DNA of 64,000 bases from Methylocystis iwaonis (lineage in GTDB: Bacteria; Pseudomonadota; Alphaproteobacteria; Rhizobiales; Beijerinckiaceae), in assembly GCF_027925385.1 (NCBI RefSeq), contig NZ_AP027142.1, positions 3,186,501-3,250,500 of the forward strand. The letters run 5' to 3'. Made by a program: the position numbers and the translations under genes. Positions 37,051-47,394 of this stretch are shown here, piece by piece. The notes beneath the pieces were generated by a model. It did not search any database and was not told the origin of the DNA. It saw only the letters and a program-made list of their open reading frames with translations. Each line of letters starts with the position of its first letter. Within the stretch, counting starts at the first letter, position 1.

Positions 37051-37113
37051 CGTGCTATCGGGGACCGCGCCTATCGTGCTATCGGGGACCGAATCCTCGT
37101 GCTATCGGGGACC
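37051..37113 (+). repeat. three 16-bp iterons, relic plasmid origin
   Basis: CGTGCTATCGGGGACC occurs exactly at 37051-37066, 37075-37090 and 37098-37113, with periods of 24 and 23 bases (about two helical turns). Placement right after the RepA remnant matches an iteron origin. Confidence 0.8.
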
Positions 37114-37381
37114 AAATTGGTGCCCAATGCATTGTCACTGCGTCATTCACGGCGCTCCTAACTTACTAACTTCGGAATCCTTCGGATTCCTTCTAACGGC
37201 GGGCGCCCGCCCCCTGACCGCGGGCCGAACGAGCGAAAAGCCTCCCGGTAAGAGAAGAAGGAGCGCCCATAGCTCGGCGCTCACAACGTGAGCGCGCCGA
37301 CCGTCCAGCCGATAGCGACGTCGTTAAGGACCGAATTTGGCTCGCGTCTCCCTTCGATGATCACCCGATCGGAGGCCGGTC

Positions 37382-37580
37382 ATGAGCGCGCCGACCGAAG
37401 TCAATCTCTGCTTCGTCACAGGGCAAGATCGAACGCTGGCTACGCTTCGGCACGCCGATCAGCGAACGAACGCTCGATCGCCGGCGGCGCGTCGCGACAT
37501 TCGCTATCTTCGACATCATCCGCTGCGCGTCGAATGCGCATGGAACGCTTGTCTCGCGCATCGATGTCTGGGCTCGCCGT
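37382..37580 (+). pseudogene. DUF2840 plasmid gene remnant
   Basis: Starts MSAPTEVNL and, after a frameshift near 37420, continues GKIERWLRFGTPISERTLDRRRR and then CASNAHGTLVSRIDV, a pattern of DUF2840 proteins found between repA and traF on alphaproteobacterial conjugative plasmids. The middle of the protein is degenerate. Recognition is from memory of the family. Confidence 0.55.
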
Positions 37581-37710
37581 CCGCGGCTATTTGCCCAAAG
37601 GAGCGCTACTGATCAAACCGATCGCGGCGCTTCCCGGGCAGAATGTTTGCCGAGCAGACCACACTATCTCTGTCGACGCCAGCGAACATCGCGCCGTCTC
37701 GCCATCACAA
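37570..37710 (+). pseudogene. TraF-like (S26 peptidase) remnant
   Basis: The segment reading RGYLPKGALLIKPIAALPGQNVCRADHTISVD matches the internal part of conjugal S26-type peptidase TraF. The catalytic N-terminal Ser region is missing. It directly follows the DUF2840 remnant, as on intact plasmids. Confidence 0.5.
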
Positions 37711-37724
37711 GCGCGCTCAGGAAG

Positions 37725-38030
37725 GCGTTCAATCGTTTCCGTCTACCGGTCCATTGGCTGCGCGCCATAATGCGCACTGAAAGCAACGGAGAAGCTGCAT
37801 CCGTCTCCAGCGAAGGCGCGGTCGCCTCATGCAGCTCATGCCGGAGACCTAGCCGGATTGCGGACGCACTACGGCCTTGGCGTCGATCATTTCGATCCTC
37901 ACGACTTACCTTCGGGAGTTGCTCGACCAATATGGCGAGCACGGCTTTCTGGCGGCGTATGACGCCGACCCAAGGTGATGTGAGGACTACCTTCGCGGTC
38001 GCTCTTTGTCAGCCGAAACGACGAATCATG
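37725..38030 (+). pseudogene. lytic transglycosylase remnant
   Basis: FRLPVHWLRAIMRTESNGEA (with the SLT catalytic Glu) is followed in another frame by GLMQLMPET-like sequence and later YLRELLDQYGEHGFLAAYDADP, the YLRELLDRYG..LAAYNAGP motif of conjugation-associated transglycosylases. Stops and frameshifts separate the pieces. The stretch 38031-38580 shows nothing I can name. Confidence 0.55.
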
Positions 38031-38584
38031 TCCGAGAGATTGCGTAGCAGTTTCACTCGGCGGAAACTCCGCGGCGCCTTATCTGGCTTCTTCCGGTAAC
38101 CGTGCTTCTCCAATCTTTGTTGCGTTCACCGAGTCGGAAAGGGCATGCGGACACCGGGCCTCAACCGAACTTCAGAACCCGAGCGATCGGCACGTCGCTC
38201 TCTGGTTCCACCGCAGCCAGACGTCGCAGTATTTGCAATAAACCGGCTAGTAGCGAGGGGTTCCAACGCTTCGTCGCCTGCTCCTCTTCCGCGCTCCTCC
38301 GACTTCTTCGCCGTTCGCCGGCTATCAGGCGCATCCCAAGACGCGGCTCCCCAGCCTTCGCAGAATTGCGTATGTCCTCGCGCCTTTATGCGCGAACCCC
38401 GCCGAGGGAGCCCAAGCGACCGAGCTAAGGCAGGATAAAAGGGACAGCCTGCGGCTTTGTCCGGCGGTCGGTTTGTCGTTGTCCTTCAAGGCATTAACAC
38501 AGGCTGCGATTTCGATGCGCAGCCTCTCGGCCCTTGCAAGTCGTTGCAACGACGTATCAATTTCCACCTCGCCCGCGATTCGTC

Positions 38585-39065
38585 ATGCCCCATGAAGACG
38601 ACATTCGCATCCGGCCCGGCCGCATCCGCTCGACGAAGCCGGGAAGAACAAGGAGCTTCGTGTCGCGCCTGCTAGCCGCCACTCATGTGCGACATGGTCC
38701 GAAGTCGGCGCCGCTCACCGCGCCATCTTACCTATCTGCAACGCGACGGCGTCAACCGCGACGGCGCAGCCGAACGCATGTCGGCGGCGAAGCGTACGCG
38801 CGCGCCTTCGCGGGGCGATGGCGGGGGATCGTCATCATTTCCGGTTCATTGTCTCGCTAGATGACGCCGGGGAGCTCCTCCGACTTGCGAGCCTTCGCCC
38901 GTGATCTCATGGGCTAGATGGACCGTGATCTCGGGACCATAATCGACTGGGCGGCGATCGACCATTGGAACACCGAGCATGCCCACATCCATGTCCTGGT
39001 GCGGGGCCGAGCCAACGGCCGCGATCTCGTGATTAGCCGCGACTACATCAAGCCGTGCTCCATGG
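38585..39065 (+). pseudogene. relaxase (VirD2-like, DUF3363 type) remnant
   Basis: The start MPHEDDIRIRPGRIRST is the signature N-terminus of DUF3363-type relaxases. Further on, in shifted frames, HHFRFIVSLDDAGEL and, at 38961-39005, the metal-binding histidine motif HWNTEHAHIHVLVRG are preserved, but several stops interrupt them. It marks former mobilisation ability. The region to 39183 contains no further gene. Confidence 0.7.
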
Positions 39066-39183
39066 TCATCCTCCGATGATGCTTGGAGCCGAAGAAAGTC
39101 GGCCTCCGTTTCACACCACCATTCTGTAGGATGATCAGTTCACTCACAGCGAAGACTCCGAGTCGCTGCGGCCCGTTACGCGT

Positions 39184-39873
39184 CTAATCAGCGATGAAAC
39201 GATAGCCGATCCCCGTCTCGGTCAGGAGAATCCGGGGCGTCGCGGGGTTGTCTTCTATCTTAGCCCGCAGCTGGCCTATGAAAACGCGGAGATATTGCAC
39301 GTCGTCCTGATGCGACGCCCCCCACACGGCGCGCAGTATCTCGCGATGCGTGAGAGGCCGCCCGGCGTTGCGCGCGAGGATAGCCAAAAGGTCGAACTCC
39401 TTTGGCGTGAGGCGCAAGTTTTGTCCGCTCCTGGTCACGAGCCGCTTGGGAATATCCACGCATAAGGCGCCAGCCGTAACGGTTGCCGGCTCCGCGTCTG
39501 CGGCATGCGCGAGGCGCAGCGCCGCGCGCATGCGCGCGAGGAGCTCGCCCATAGCGAAGGGCTTTTCGACATAGTCGTTGGCGCCGAGATCGAGCGCCGC
39601 AATCTTTTCGGATTCTCGTTCGCGGGCCGATAGAATGATGACAGGCGTTTTCATCGTCATGAGCCGCAGCTTGCGGAGCACCTCCTTGCCGTCGATATCC
39701 GGAAGGCCGAGGTCGAGGATCACGAGGTCCGGCGGGCGCTCGGAAATTCGCATGAGCGCGTCATGGCCGCTTGCGGCTTCCTGCACCTCGTAGCCGCTCG
39801 CGGTCAAGGAAGGTCTGAGAACGCGCCTGATCTGCGGCTCGTCATCCACAATGAGGACGCGCAGCTTCTCCAT
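39184..39873 (-). CDS. kdpE: KdpE response regulator
   Basis: 229 residues: a receiver domain (VDDEPQIRR, phospho-Asp in VILDLGLPDIDG near residue 53, Lys in YVEKPF) and an OmpR-type winged helix (LTPKEFDLLAILARNAGRPLTH, then RILLTETGIGYRF). It is the cytosolic partner of KdpD and activates kdpFABC under K+ limitation. It is the last gene of the operon; the kdpD stop lies 12 bases upstream. Confidence 0.95.
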   Translation of the reverse strand: MEKLRVLIVDDEPQIRRVLRPSLTASGYEVQEAASGHDALMRISERPPDLVILDLGLPDIDGKEVLRKLRLMTMKTPVIILSARERESEKIAALDLGANDYVEKPFAMGELLARMRAALRLAHAADAEPATVTAGALCVDIPKRLVTRSGQNLRLTPKEFDLLAILARNAGRPLTHREILRAVWGASHQDDVQYLRVFIGQLRAKIEDNPATPRILLTETGIGYRFIAD

Positions 39874-39885
39874 GCGATTGCTCTC

Positions 39886-42564
39886 CTACTGCTCGGACAC
39901 GGCAGGGAAACGCATGACGATCCTCGTTCCTTTTCGTCGGACCGCGGGACTCTGCGCGACGATGGTTCCTCCCATCGCACTCACCAAACCGCGACAGATC
40001 GACAGGCCGAGGCCCGTGCCGGCCTTGCGCCCATCGACACGGCCGCTTCGATAGAATTTCTCGAAAATGCGCTCGAGATCGGCGGCCTTCACGCCGGGCC
40101 CCTCGTCGGTCACCGTGACGACTACATCTTTCTCTTCGCGCCGCGCATGGATGACGGCGCCGGTCTCTCCGCCATATTTTTGCGCATTGTCGACAAGGTT
40201 GAAGAGAACCTGCGCCAGCAGATTGGCGTCTCCACGAATAGGCGGGAGATCGGAGGCGACGCTGACCCCGAGTTTCTGGCCGGGAAACGCCTTTTTGCAT
40301 CTTTCGACGAGTCGCCGGATGACTTCTGCGACATTGACGAGATCCCGGCGCGGCGAGAGCGCGCCCGACTCGATGCGCGACATGTCCAGCAGATTGGCGA
40401 CGAACCGGGAAAGCCGCCCGGCTTCTTCTTCGATCGACAACAAGAGATCGTCACGATCGGCCTTCGGCAGTTTTTCGCCGAGCTCTCGCAGGCTGGTCAC
40501 CGCCCCGGTGATGGAGGTGAGAGGCGTGCGCAGGTCGTGAGACAGCGAGGCCAGCAGCGTTGTGCGCAGCTTTTCATTTTCCTCCAGAGCCGCCGCCCGG
40601 ATCGAGTCGCCGACCAGCATTGACCGGTCGATCGCGACGCATGATTGCTCGATCAACGAGGTCAGGGCGCTTTCCTCCTCGGCGGAAAAGGGTTCGCTCG
40701 GATGTCGTGGCTCGACGCCGCAAACGGCGAGGACGCCGCGCCCCGTCGCAAGCGGACGAAACTGGAACCGGACGCTTGGGAGCGTTCCTGTCCGCCAGCC
40801 GGCGGCTTCTCCCTTTTCGAGCGCCCAGCGCGCCGCGGCGGCTTCGCCAGCGTCGAGCTGGTCCAAAGGCGGCCAGGCGGCGCCGAGCCGCAGCGCGCCG
40901 TCGTTGGGCATCATCATAACGACGCATGGCGCGTTGAGGGCCTTCTGGATTTGCATCGTGGCGGCCCACAGGACTTCATCGAGATCCTTGGCGGCGGAGA
41001 GTTTGCGGGAATATTCGAAGAGCGCCTGCGCCGCCTGCGCCCGCCGCCTCATCTTCTGGGCCTGCTCGCGCATCTTGCTCGCCAGCGTGCCGGTGATCAC
41101 CGCGACGACTAGGGAGACGACCAAAGCCAAAAATTCCTCAGGCTCGGAAATGGTGAACACATATCGCGGTTCGATGAAAAAGAAGTCGCAGGCGAGAAAG
41201 GACAGGATTGCGGCCGCAATCGCTGAAAGCAGCCCGAATTGGGCGGCGCACAGGACGGCAGGCAGAAGGAAGACGACGGACAGATTGGGTGGATGCAGCC
41301 AGTAATCGAGCAAATAACCAAAAGCGACGGTGAGTGAGACCGCGCCGATAGCCCCCAGAACCGAAATCCCTGTCTCTGGAAGCGAGGGCAACCGCCATCG
41401 ACGGGGCCGAGGCTCGGTCGTCCCCATATCGTCCACGACGACATGGACAGCGATCTCCTTCGATCGCCGGACAATTTCGTCGGTGAAAGATCGTCCCAGG
41501 AGTCGCGCCAGGCGGCCGGCGCGCGAGCGGCCGAGAACAATCTGGGTGATGTTCTCGCGGCGCGCGTATTTGAGAACTTCCGCCGCGAGGTCGTCGCCAG
41601 ACAGGCGTTCGACCTGCGCTCCGAGCCGCTCGGCCAACCGTAGAGCGGCGTCGATATTCCGCACGGTCTCCGCAGACCGCTCCTCCTGGCCCGCAAGCTG
41701 GACATAAAGCGCGATCCACGGGGCGTTGAGGCCAGTGGCGAGGCGCGCGCCGGCGCGCACGACGGCGAGCGACGTCCTGTCATGTCCGACACAAACCAGA
41801 AGGCGCTCCGAGGTCGCCCAGGGCCCTTCGATCGCGCCCTGACGCAGAAAATCGACCATCTGATCGTCGACGCGCTCGGCCGTACGCCTGAGGGCCAGCT
41901 CGCGCAGCGCCGTCAGATTGCGCGGCGTGAAGAAGTTTTGCGTCGCCCGCCTGGCCGTCTCGGGAACATATACCTTCCCCTCTTTCAGCCGTTGGAGAAG
42001 CTCGTCCGGCGTGATGTCGACCAGGATGACGTCATTGGCGTCCTGCAACAGACGGTCGGGCACCGTCTCGCGGACGGCGACGCCGGTAATGCGCGTGACG
42101 ACGTCGGCGAGACTCTCGAGGTGCTGGACATTCATCGCTGTCCAGACGTCGATTCCCGCCTGAAGCAACTCCTCGACGTCCTGCCATCTCTTCGGATGCC
42201 GACTGTTGGGGGCGTTGGTATGGGCGAGCTCGTCGACAACGATGAGCTGGGGCTTGCGCGCGAGCGCGGCGTCGATATCGAATTCATCGATCGCGCGCCC
42301 TTTATATTCGCTGCGCCGGCGCGGCAGGACATCGAGCCCCTCCAGCAGCGCTTGCGTCTCGGCGCGGCCATGCGTTTCTACAAGGCCGACCACAATATCC
42401 AGACCATCGGCCTTTGCCGCGCGGGCGCGCAAGAGCATGGCGTAGGTTTTGCCAACGCCCGGCGCCGCGCCCAGGAAGACGCGCAGCTTGCCCTGCCCCT
42501 CCTTCTCGCTCAAGGCGAGGAGAGCGTCGGGGTCAGGGCGGCGATCGAACTCGTCTCGCGACAA
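39886..42564 (-). CDS. kdpD: KdpD osmosensitive K+ sensor histidine kinase
   Basis: 892 residues, full length. N-terminal KdpD domain with Walker A GAAPGVGKT at residues 32-40 and VDELAHTNAPNSRH; a universal-stress-protein-like domain; four closely spaced membrane helices near residues 400-500; a GAF-like region; then the kinase core with H-box SLSHDLRTPLTS and HATPase boxes to the end. It senses low K+ or ionic strength and phosphorylates KdpE. All domains appear intact. Confidence 0.96.
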   Translation of the reverse strand: MSRDEFDRRPDPDALLALSEKEGQGKLRVFLGAAPGVGKTYAMLLRARAAKADGLDIVVGLVETHGRAETQALLEGLDVLPRRRSEYKGRAIDEFDIDAALARKPQLIVVDELAHTNAPNSRHPKRWQDVEELLQAGIDVWTAMNVQHLESLADVVTRITGVAVRETVPDRLLQDANDVILVDITPDELLQRLKEGKVYVPETARRATQNFFTPRNLTALRELALRRTAERVDDQMVDFLRQGAIEGPWATSERLLVCVGHDRTSLAVVRAGARLATGLNAPWIALYVQLAGQEERSAETVRNIDAALRLAERLGAQVERLSGDDLAAEVLKYARRENITQIVLGRSRAGRLARLLGRSFTDEIVRRSKEIAVHVVVDDMGTTEPRPRRWRLPSLPETGISVLGAIGAVSLTVAFGYLLDYWLHPPNLSVVFLLPAVLCAAQFGLLSAIAAAILSFLACDFFFIEPRYVFTISEPEEFLALVVSLVVAVITGTLASKMREQAQKMRRRAQAAQALFEYSRKLSAAKDLDEVLWAATMQIQKALNAPCVVMMMPNDGALRLGAAWPPLDQLDAGEAAAARWALEKGEAAGWRTGTLPSVRFQFRPLATGRGVLAVCGVEPRHPSEPFSAEEESALTSLIEQSCVAIDRSMLVGDSIRAAALEENEKLRTTLLASLSHDLRTPLTSITGAVTSLRELGEKLPKADRDDLLLSIEEEAGRLSRFVANLLDMSRIESGALSPRRDLVNVAEVIRRLVERCKKAFPGQKLGVSVASDLPPIRGDANLLAQVLFNLVDNAQKYGGETGAVIHARREEKDVVVTVTDEGPGVKAADLERIFEKFYRSGRVDGRKAGTGLGLSICRGLVSAMGGTIVAQSPAVRRKGTRIVMRFPAVSEQ

Positions 42565-42591
42565 GGCTTCTTAGCTCCGCCTGATCTCCGT

Positions 42592-43191
42592 TTATTTTAG
42601 CGCGTCGAGGGCAATGTTGAGCAGCAGGACGTTAACGCGCGGTTCGCCGATCACGCCCATGAGCCGCCCCTCCGTATGCTCCTCCACGAGGAGGCGCAAT
42701 CGGTCTTCGCCGAGCCCGCGCGCCTTGGCAAGGGCGGGTATCTGAGCCAGCGCGAATTGCGGCGAGATATGGGGATCGAGGCCCGACCCCGAGGTCGTCA
42801 CGGCGTCGGCCGCGACAACGTCGATGCGCCCCGCCGCGAACTCCCCCTCGATTGCCGCATTAACGCGGTCGACGAGTTTCTTCGACGTTGGCCCGAGATT
42901 GGAGCCCGCGGAGTTCGCGGCATTGTATGGCGCGTCTACCGTCTTGGTGGCGTCAGAGGGGTCGTAGCCAACCGTCGCCGACGGCCGTCCGTGGAAATAG
43001 CGCTCGGATGTAAAGTTCTGACCGATAAGCGACGATCCCACGGTCACGCCGTTGCGCTCGATCATGCTGCCATTGGCTCGCTCGGCGAAGGCGAGCTGAG
43101 AGACGCCGGTGATGGCGAGCGGGTAGACGACGCCTGTGAGGACCGTAAACAGCGCCATCATGACAATTGCGGAACGAAGTTGGGAAAGCAT
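42592..43191 (-). CDS. kdpC: KdpC subunit of K+-transporting ATPase
   Basis: 199 residues. One N-terminal membrane helix (SAIVMMALFTVLTGVVYPLAITG), then conserved motifs GSSLIGQNF, YFHGRPSA and DAVTTSGSGLDPHIS, and the C-terminal NVLLLNIALD. It is the periplasmic accessory subunit that helps K+ binding. It lies 10 bases after kdpB and 27 before kdpD. Confidence 0.96.
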   Translation of the reverse strand: MLSQLRSAIVMMALFTVLTGVVYPLAITGVSQLAFAERANGSMIERNGVTVGSSLIGQNFTSERYFHGRPSATVGYDPSDATKTVDAPYNAANSAGSNLGPTSKKLVDRVNAAIEGEFAAGRIDVVAADAVTTSGSGLDPHISPQFALAQIPALAKARGLGEDRLRLLVEEHTEGRLMGVIGEPRVNVLLLNIALDALK

Positions 43192-43201
43192 TCGCGCCTC
43201 C

Positions 43202-45310
43202 TCAAGCGAGATGAAGAAGAGAGACGACGAGGTCGATCGCCTTGATTCCCCCGAAGGGGACGATGATGCCGCCGAGTCCGTAAATCAGCAGATTGCGACG
43301 CAGCAGCGCGGCGGCGCCCACGGGACGATATTCGACGCCCTTCAAGGCGAGCGGGATGAGCGCAATGATGATGAGCGCGTTGAAGATGACCGCCGAAAGG
43401 ATCGCGGATTGGGGTGACGCCAGCTTCATGACATTGAGCGTCTCGAGCTGGGGATAGGCGGCGACGAAAAGCGCCGGAATGATCGCGAAATATTTCGCGA
43501 CGTCATTGGCGATGGAGAAGGTCGTCAGCGAGCCCCGCGTCATCAGAAGCTGCTTGCCGATCTGCACGATCTCGATAAGCTTCGTCGGATCGCTGTCGAG
43601 GTCCACCATATTGCCGGCCTCGCGCGCCGCCTGCGTGCCCGTCTGCATGGCGACGCCGACATCCGCCTGCGCCAACGCCGGCGCGTCATTGGTGCCGTCG
43701 CCGCACATGGCGATGAGGCGCCCGCCCTGTTGCTCCCTTCGGATATAGGCGAGCTTGTCCTCAGGTTTCGCCTGGGCGATGAAATCGTCTACGCCCGCCT
43801 CGCCCGCGATCGCCGCGGCGGTGATCGGATTGTCGCCGGTCACCATGACCGTCTTGATCCCCATGGCGCGCAGAGCCGCAAAGCGCGCTTTTATATCGGG
43901 CTTGATGATGTCCTTCAGATGCACGACGCCGAGCAGCCGGCCGTTCTCCGACACCGCCAGCGGCGTTCCGCCGGCGCGCGAAATACGCTCGACCGCCTGA
44001 TCGAATTCGACACGCGCGCGATCGACCGCGCTGGGGGAGAGCGTCGTCGTACCGCCACCGATCCACTCAGAGACCGCAGGCGTCGCCTGGGCGAGCACCG
44101 CGTCGACGGCACCCTTGCGCAGCGAGCGGCCGGGAAGATCGACGCCGGAAATGCGCGTATGCGCCGAGAAGGGAACGATCATCGCTTCCGCGCCGAGCAC
44201 CGGGGCCTCGAGACCGTAACGGCTCGTCGCCAGTGCGACGATCGAACGGCCCTCAGGCGTCTCGTCGGCGAGAGACGCCAGCAGCACCGCTTCGGCAAGC
44301 CTATGCTCCGAGACGCCGCCGACAGGCACGAATTCATCCGCCATGCGGTTGCCGAAAGTGATCGTTCCAGTTTTGTCGAGCAACAGCGTGTCGACATCGC
44401 CCGCCGCTTCCACCGCGCGTCCCGAGGTGGCGACGACGTTGAAGCGGATGAGCCGGTCCATGCCCGCGATGCCGATCGCCGAGAGCAACCCGCCGATCGT
44501 TGTCGGAATCAGGCAGACGAGCAGCGCAATAAGCACAGTGATGGAGAGATACGCGCCCGAATAGACCGCAAGCGGCCACAGCGTCACGCAGACGATGAGA
44601 AAGACGATTGTCAGGCCCGATAGCAGAATGGAGAGGGCCAGCTCGTTGGGCGTCTTCTGTCGCTGCGCGCCCTCAACGAGCGCGATCATGCGATCGATGA
44701 AAGTAGAACCGGGCGCGGCGGTGATCTTGACCTTGATCCAGTCGGATAAGACAGTCGTGCCGCCCGTGACCGCGGAACGGTCGCCGCCCGCCTCGCGGAT
44801 GACCGGAGCTGACTCGCCGGTGATCGCGGACTCGTTGACGGAGGCGACGCCTTCGGTCACCTCGCCGTCGCCGGGAATGAGATCTCCCGGCTCGACGAGC
44901 ACGATGTCGCCGACGCGCAGCTCGAGCGCCGAGACGCCCTGATAGACCTCTTTCATGCCGGCTTCGCCACAGGGGTCTATGAGTCGCTTGGCGAGCGTGT
45001 CGCTACGGGTCTTGCGCAGCGCATCGGCCTGCGCCTTGCCGCGCCCTTCCGCCACCGCCTCGGCGAAATTGGCGAACAGTACGGTAAACCAAAGCCAGGC
45101 TGCGATCTGGCCTGAGAAGAACGCCTGGCCATTTTGGGCGATGAGGTCTCGCACAAAAAAGGCCGTGACCAGCGCGGAAACTATTTCCGTGACGAAGATC
45201 ACCGGATTGCGCGCCAGTCGGCGTGGATCGAGCTTTTTGAAGGCGTCGATGCTGGCGCGTTTGATGATCGCGGCGTCGAACAAGCCGGGAGCGGCGACTT
45301 TCGAGGACAT
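43202..45310 (-). CDS. kdpB: KdpB catalytic P-type ATPase subunit
   Basis: 702 residues. The phosphorylation motif [14 protein letters not shown] is near residue 313, the actuator motif TGESAPV near residue 160, the hinge [14 protein letters not shown], and [16 protein letters not shown] near residue 525. Membrane helices lie at the N-terminus and C-terminus. It powers K+ import by ATP hydrolysis with KdpA as the channel-like subunit. Intact. Confidence 0.97.
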   Translation of the reverse strand: MSSKVAAPGLFDAAIIKRASIDAFKKLDPRRLARNPVIFVTEIVSALVTAFFVRDLIAQNGQAFFSGQIAAWLWFTVLFANFAEAVAEGRGKAQADALRKTRSDTLAKRLIDPCGEAGMKEVYQGVSALELRVGDIVLVEPGDLIPGDGEVTEGVASVNESAITGESAPVIREAGGDRSAVTGGTTVLSDWIKVKITAAPGSTFIDRMIALVEGAQRQKTPNELALSILLSGLTIVFLIVCVTLWPLAVYSGAYLSITVLIALLVCLIPTTIGGLLSAIGIAGMDRLIRFNVVATSGRAVEAAGDVDTLLLDKTGTITFGNRMADEFVPVGGVSEHRLAEAVLLASLADETPEGRSIVALATSRYGLEAPVLGAEAMIVPFSAHTRISGVDLPGRSLRKGAVDAVLAQATPAVSEWIGGGTTTLSPSAVDRARVEFDQAVERISRAGGTPLAVSENGRLLGVVHLKDIIKPDIKARFAALRAMGIKTVMVTGDNPITAAAIAGEAGVDDFIAQAKPEDKLAYIRREQQGGRLIAMCGDGTNDAPALAQADVGVAMQTGTQAAREAGNMVDLDSDPTKLIEIVQIGKQLLMTRGSLTTFSIANDVAKYFAIIPALFVAAYPQLETLNVMKLASPQSAILSAVIFNALIIIALIPLALKGVEYRPVGAAALLRRNLLIYGLGGIIVPFGGIKAIDLVVSLLHLA

Positions 45311-45323
45311 GAGCGTGCTCCAA

Positions 45324-47033
45324 TCAGAAGGTTTTGCCGGCGGTCATGAGCAAGTGCTCGACGATCGGGCCGAGCGCCAGCGCCGGGAAATATTGCAGCA
45401 GGTAGAGGATGACGATCACGCCGAGCAGCAGGCCGATGAACAGCGGACCGTGTGTCGGGAATGTGCCGACCGAGGCCGCAGCCTTCTTCTTCGCCGCAAA
45501 GGAGCCCGCCATCGCGAGCAGCGGAATGACGAAGAGGAAGCGGCCGACGAACATCGCCACGCCGAGCGTGGTGTTATACCAAAGCGTGTTACCCGAGAGA
45601 CCCGCGAAGGCGGAGCCGTTGTTGTCGTTCGCCGAGGCGAAGGCGTAGAGAACCTCGGACAATCCGTGCGGCCCGGCGTTGTTCATGCTGGCGAGGCCTG
45701 TCTGCAACATGACGGACGCGGCGGTGAAGCCCAGAACGGTCAGCGGGTAGATCAGCATCGCAAGCATGGCGAGCTTCATCTCGCGCGTTTCGATTTTCTT
45801 GCCGAGATATTCCGGCGTGCGCCCGACCATCAGACCGGCCACGAAGACGGCGATGACCGCCAGCATGAGGAAACCGTAAAGCCCCGCCCCGACCCCGCCC
45901 GGCGCAATGCTGCCCATCAGCATGTTGAACATGGGCAGCAGACCGCCGAGAGGGGTAAAAGAGTCGTGCATGGCGTTGACCGCGCCGCAGCTTGTTCCGG
46001 TCGTCGCGGCGGCGAAAAGGACGGTGGTGGCGACGCCGAGGCGGACTTCCTTGCCTTCCATATTGCCGGGCGAAGGATCGACGCCGATGTCCGTCAGAAA
46101 CGGATTGCCCGCCGCTTCCGCCCAATACACGAAAAGCGCGCCAAACAGCAGCACGATCCCCATCGCCGTCGCGACCGCGCGCCCCTGACGCGCGTCGAGA
46201 ACTGCGCGCCCAAAGGCGAAGACCGACGCGAAGGGAATGACGAGAAGCGCCCATATCTCCAGCATATTGGAGAGGGCGTTGGGGTTTTCGAAGGGGTGGG
46301 CGGAATTGGCGTTGAAGAAGCCGCCGCCATTCGTGCCAAGCTCTTTGATTGCCTCTTGGCTGGCGACAGGCCCGAGCGCGATCACCTGATCAATGCCTTC
46401 GAGTGTCGTCGCTTTCGCGGAGGCCGCGAGCGTCTGCGGAACGCCGAGCGCGACAAGGGCGAGCGCCAGGACGATCGACATGGGCAGCAGCACGTAAAGC
46501 GTCGCACGCGTCAGATCGACCCAGAAATTGCCGATTGTCGAAGAATCGCTGCGCGCGAAGCCGCGAACCAGCGCAAAGGCCATCGCAAGACCTGTCGCGG
46601 CGGAGACGAAATTATGCACGGTGAGGCCGAGCATCTGGGTCAGATGACTCATGGTCGTCTCGCCGGCGTAATTCTGCCAGTTCGTATTGGTGACGAAGCT
46701 GACCGAGGTATTGAAGGCAAGGTCGGCGGGCACGCCGGCGAAGCCTTGCGGATTGAGGGGCAAAACGCCCTGCAGCCGCTGCAACGCATAGAGCGACAGC
46801 AAGCCGACGATGCTGAAGGCGAGCATCGCCATCGCATAGGCAAGCCAATTTTGCTCGCGCGCAGGATCGACGCCGGATAATTTATAGAAGCCGCGCTCGA
46901 TCGGCGCGAGCGCGGGCGTAAACGCCGTACGCTCCCCGCCCATGACGCGGGCGATATAGGCGCCGAGCGGCAAGGCCGCGGCAATCACGGCGACAAGGAC
47001 GATGGCGATCTGCGCCAGTCCAATTGCGGTCAT
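45324..47033 (-). CDS. kdpA: KdpA K+-binding/translocating subunit
   Basis: 569 residues from ATG 47033 (a GTG nine bases upstream is an alternative). About ten membrane helices with four selectivity-filter-like motifs, including [43 protein letters not shown] and [14 protein letters not shown]. This is the SKT-type subunit that selects and moves K+. It follows kdpF after 33 bases and precedes kdpB by 13. Confidence 0.96.
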   Translation of the reverse strand: MTAIGLAQIAIVLVAVIAAALPLGAYIARVMGGERTAFTPALAPIERGFYKLSGVDPAREQNWLAYAMAMLAFSIVGLLSLYALQRLQGVLPLNPQGFAGVPADLAFNTSVSFVTNTNWQNYAGETTMSHLTQMLGLTVHNFVSAATGLAMAFALVRGFARSDSSTIGNFWVDLTRATLYVLLPMSIVLALALVALGVPQTLAASAKATTLEGIDQVIALGPVASQEAIKELGTNGGGFFNANSAHPFENPNALSNMLEIWALLVIPFASVFAFGRAVLDARQGRAVATAMGIVLLFGALFVYWAEAAGNPFLTDIGVDPSPGNMEGKEVRLGVATTVLFAAATTGTSCGAVNAMHDSFTPLGGLLPMFNMLMGSIAPGGVGAGLYGFLMLAVIAVFVAGLMVGRTPEYLGKKIETREMKLAMLAMLIYPLTVLGFTAASVMLQTGLASMNNAGPHGLSEVLYAFASANDNNGSAFAGLSGNTLWYNTTLGVAMFVGRFLFVIPLLAMAGSFAAKKKAAASVGTFPTHGPLFIGLLLGVIVILYLLQYFPALALGPIVEHLLMTAGKTF

Positions 47034-47066
47034 GGCGAACACCCGGACGGAGCCGGGCCTCCCTCA

Positions 47067-47153
47067 TCAAAATTTTTCGGGGCGCAGAAGCGTGTAGACG
47101 AGATAAACGCCGAGAAGAACGGCCACGAGCAAGCCGATGGCTGGTTCCGACAT
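47067..47153 (-). CDS. kdpF: KdpF small subunit
   Basis: 28 residues: MSEPAIGLLVAVLLG, then VYLVYTLLRPEKF. One membrane helix and the LLRPEKF ending are diagnostic of KdpF, which stabilises the KdpABC complex. AGGAG lies 8 bases before the ATG. Confidence 0.93.
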   Translation of the reverse strand: MSEPAIGLLVAVLLGVYLVYTLLRPEKF

Positions 47154-47165
47154 GCCGCCGCTCCT

Positions 47166-47249
47166 TCAAAGACGACCGCACGCGCGCGCATAGGCGGCGG
47201 CGACGACAAAGAGAACGATGTCCAAGGCGACGTAGACAAAGTCGAGCAT
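47166..47249 (-). CDS. kdp-associated 27-residue membrane peptide
   Basis: MLDFVYVALDIVLFVV followed by AAAYARACGRL: a single membrane helix with a short basic end. GGAGG lies 6 bases before the ATG, and it sits 12 bases upstream of kdpF in the same direction. I recall similar micro-ORFs next to kdpF in other bacteria, but no role is established. Confidence 0.65.
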   Translation of the reverse strand: MLDFVYVALDIVLFVVAAAYARACGRL

Positions 47250-47260
47250 TCGCCGCCTCC

Positions 47261-47371
47261 TCAGCTGCGCCGTGTCTTTCTATCCCGTCGCCATTTGATC
47301 TCCTGCACGAGATTGTTTCCGACCGTGAATACAAAGGCGAAAAGGCCTAACGCCAAGATTGGCTCTGGCAT
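47261..47371 (-). CDS. kdp-associated 36-residue membrane peptide
   Basis: MPEPILALGLFAFVFT, then VGNNLVQEIKWRRDRKTRRS: one hydrophobic helix and a strongly basic cytosolic tail. GGAG lies 7 bases before the ATG. It is the first gene of the kdp transcript, 11 bases before the 27-residue ORF. No known family; it could be a regulator or a subunit. Confidence 0.55.
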   Translation of the reverse strand: MPEPILALGLFAFVFTVGNNLVQEIKWRRDRKTRRS

Positions 47372-47394
47372 GACAGAACTCCATGGCCTGCATT

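Noticed and set aside
37051..37113. CRISPR-like direct repeats
   Set aside because: Only three 16-bp repeats with 7-8 bp spacers, next to a RepA remnant; the spacing fits plasmid iterons. No CRISPR array is present in the window.
44955..46880. 641-codon open frame on the plus strand opposite kdpA/kdpB
   Set aside because: It is the antisense shadow of well-supported kdp genes; composition is His/Arg/Gln-rich with no domain or ribosome-binding site.
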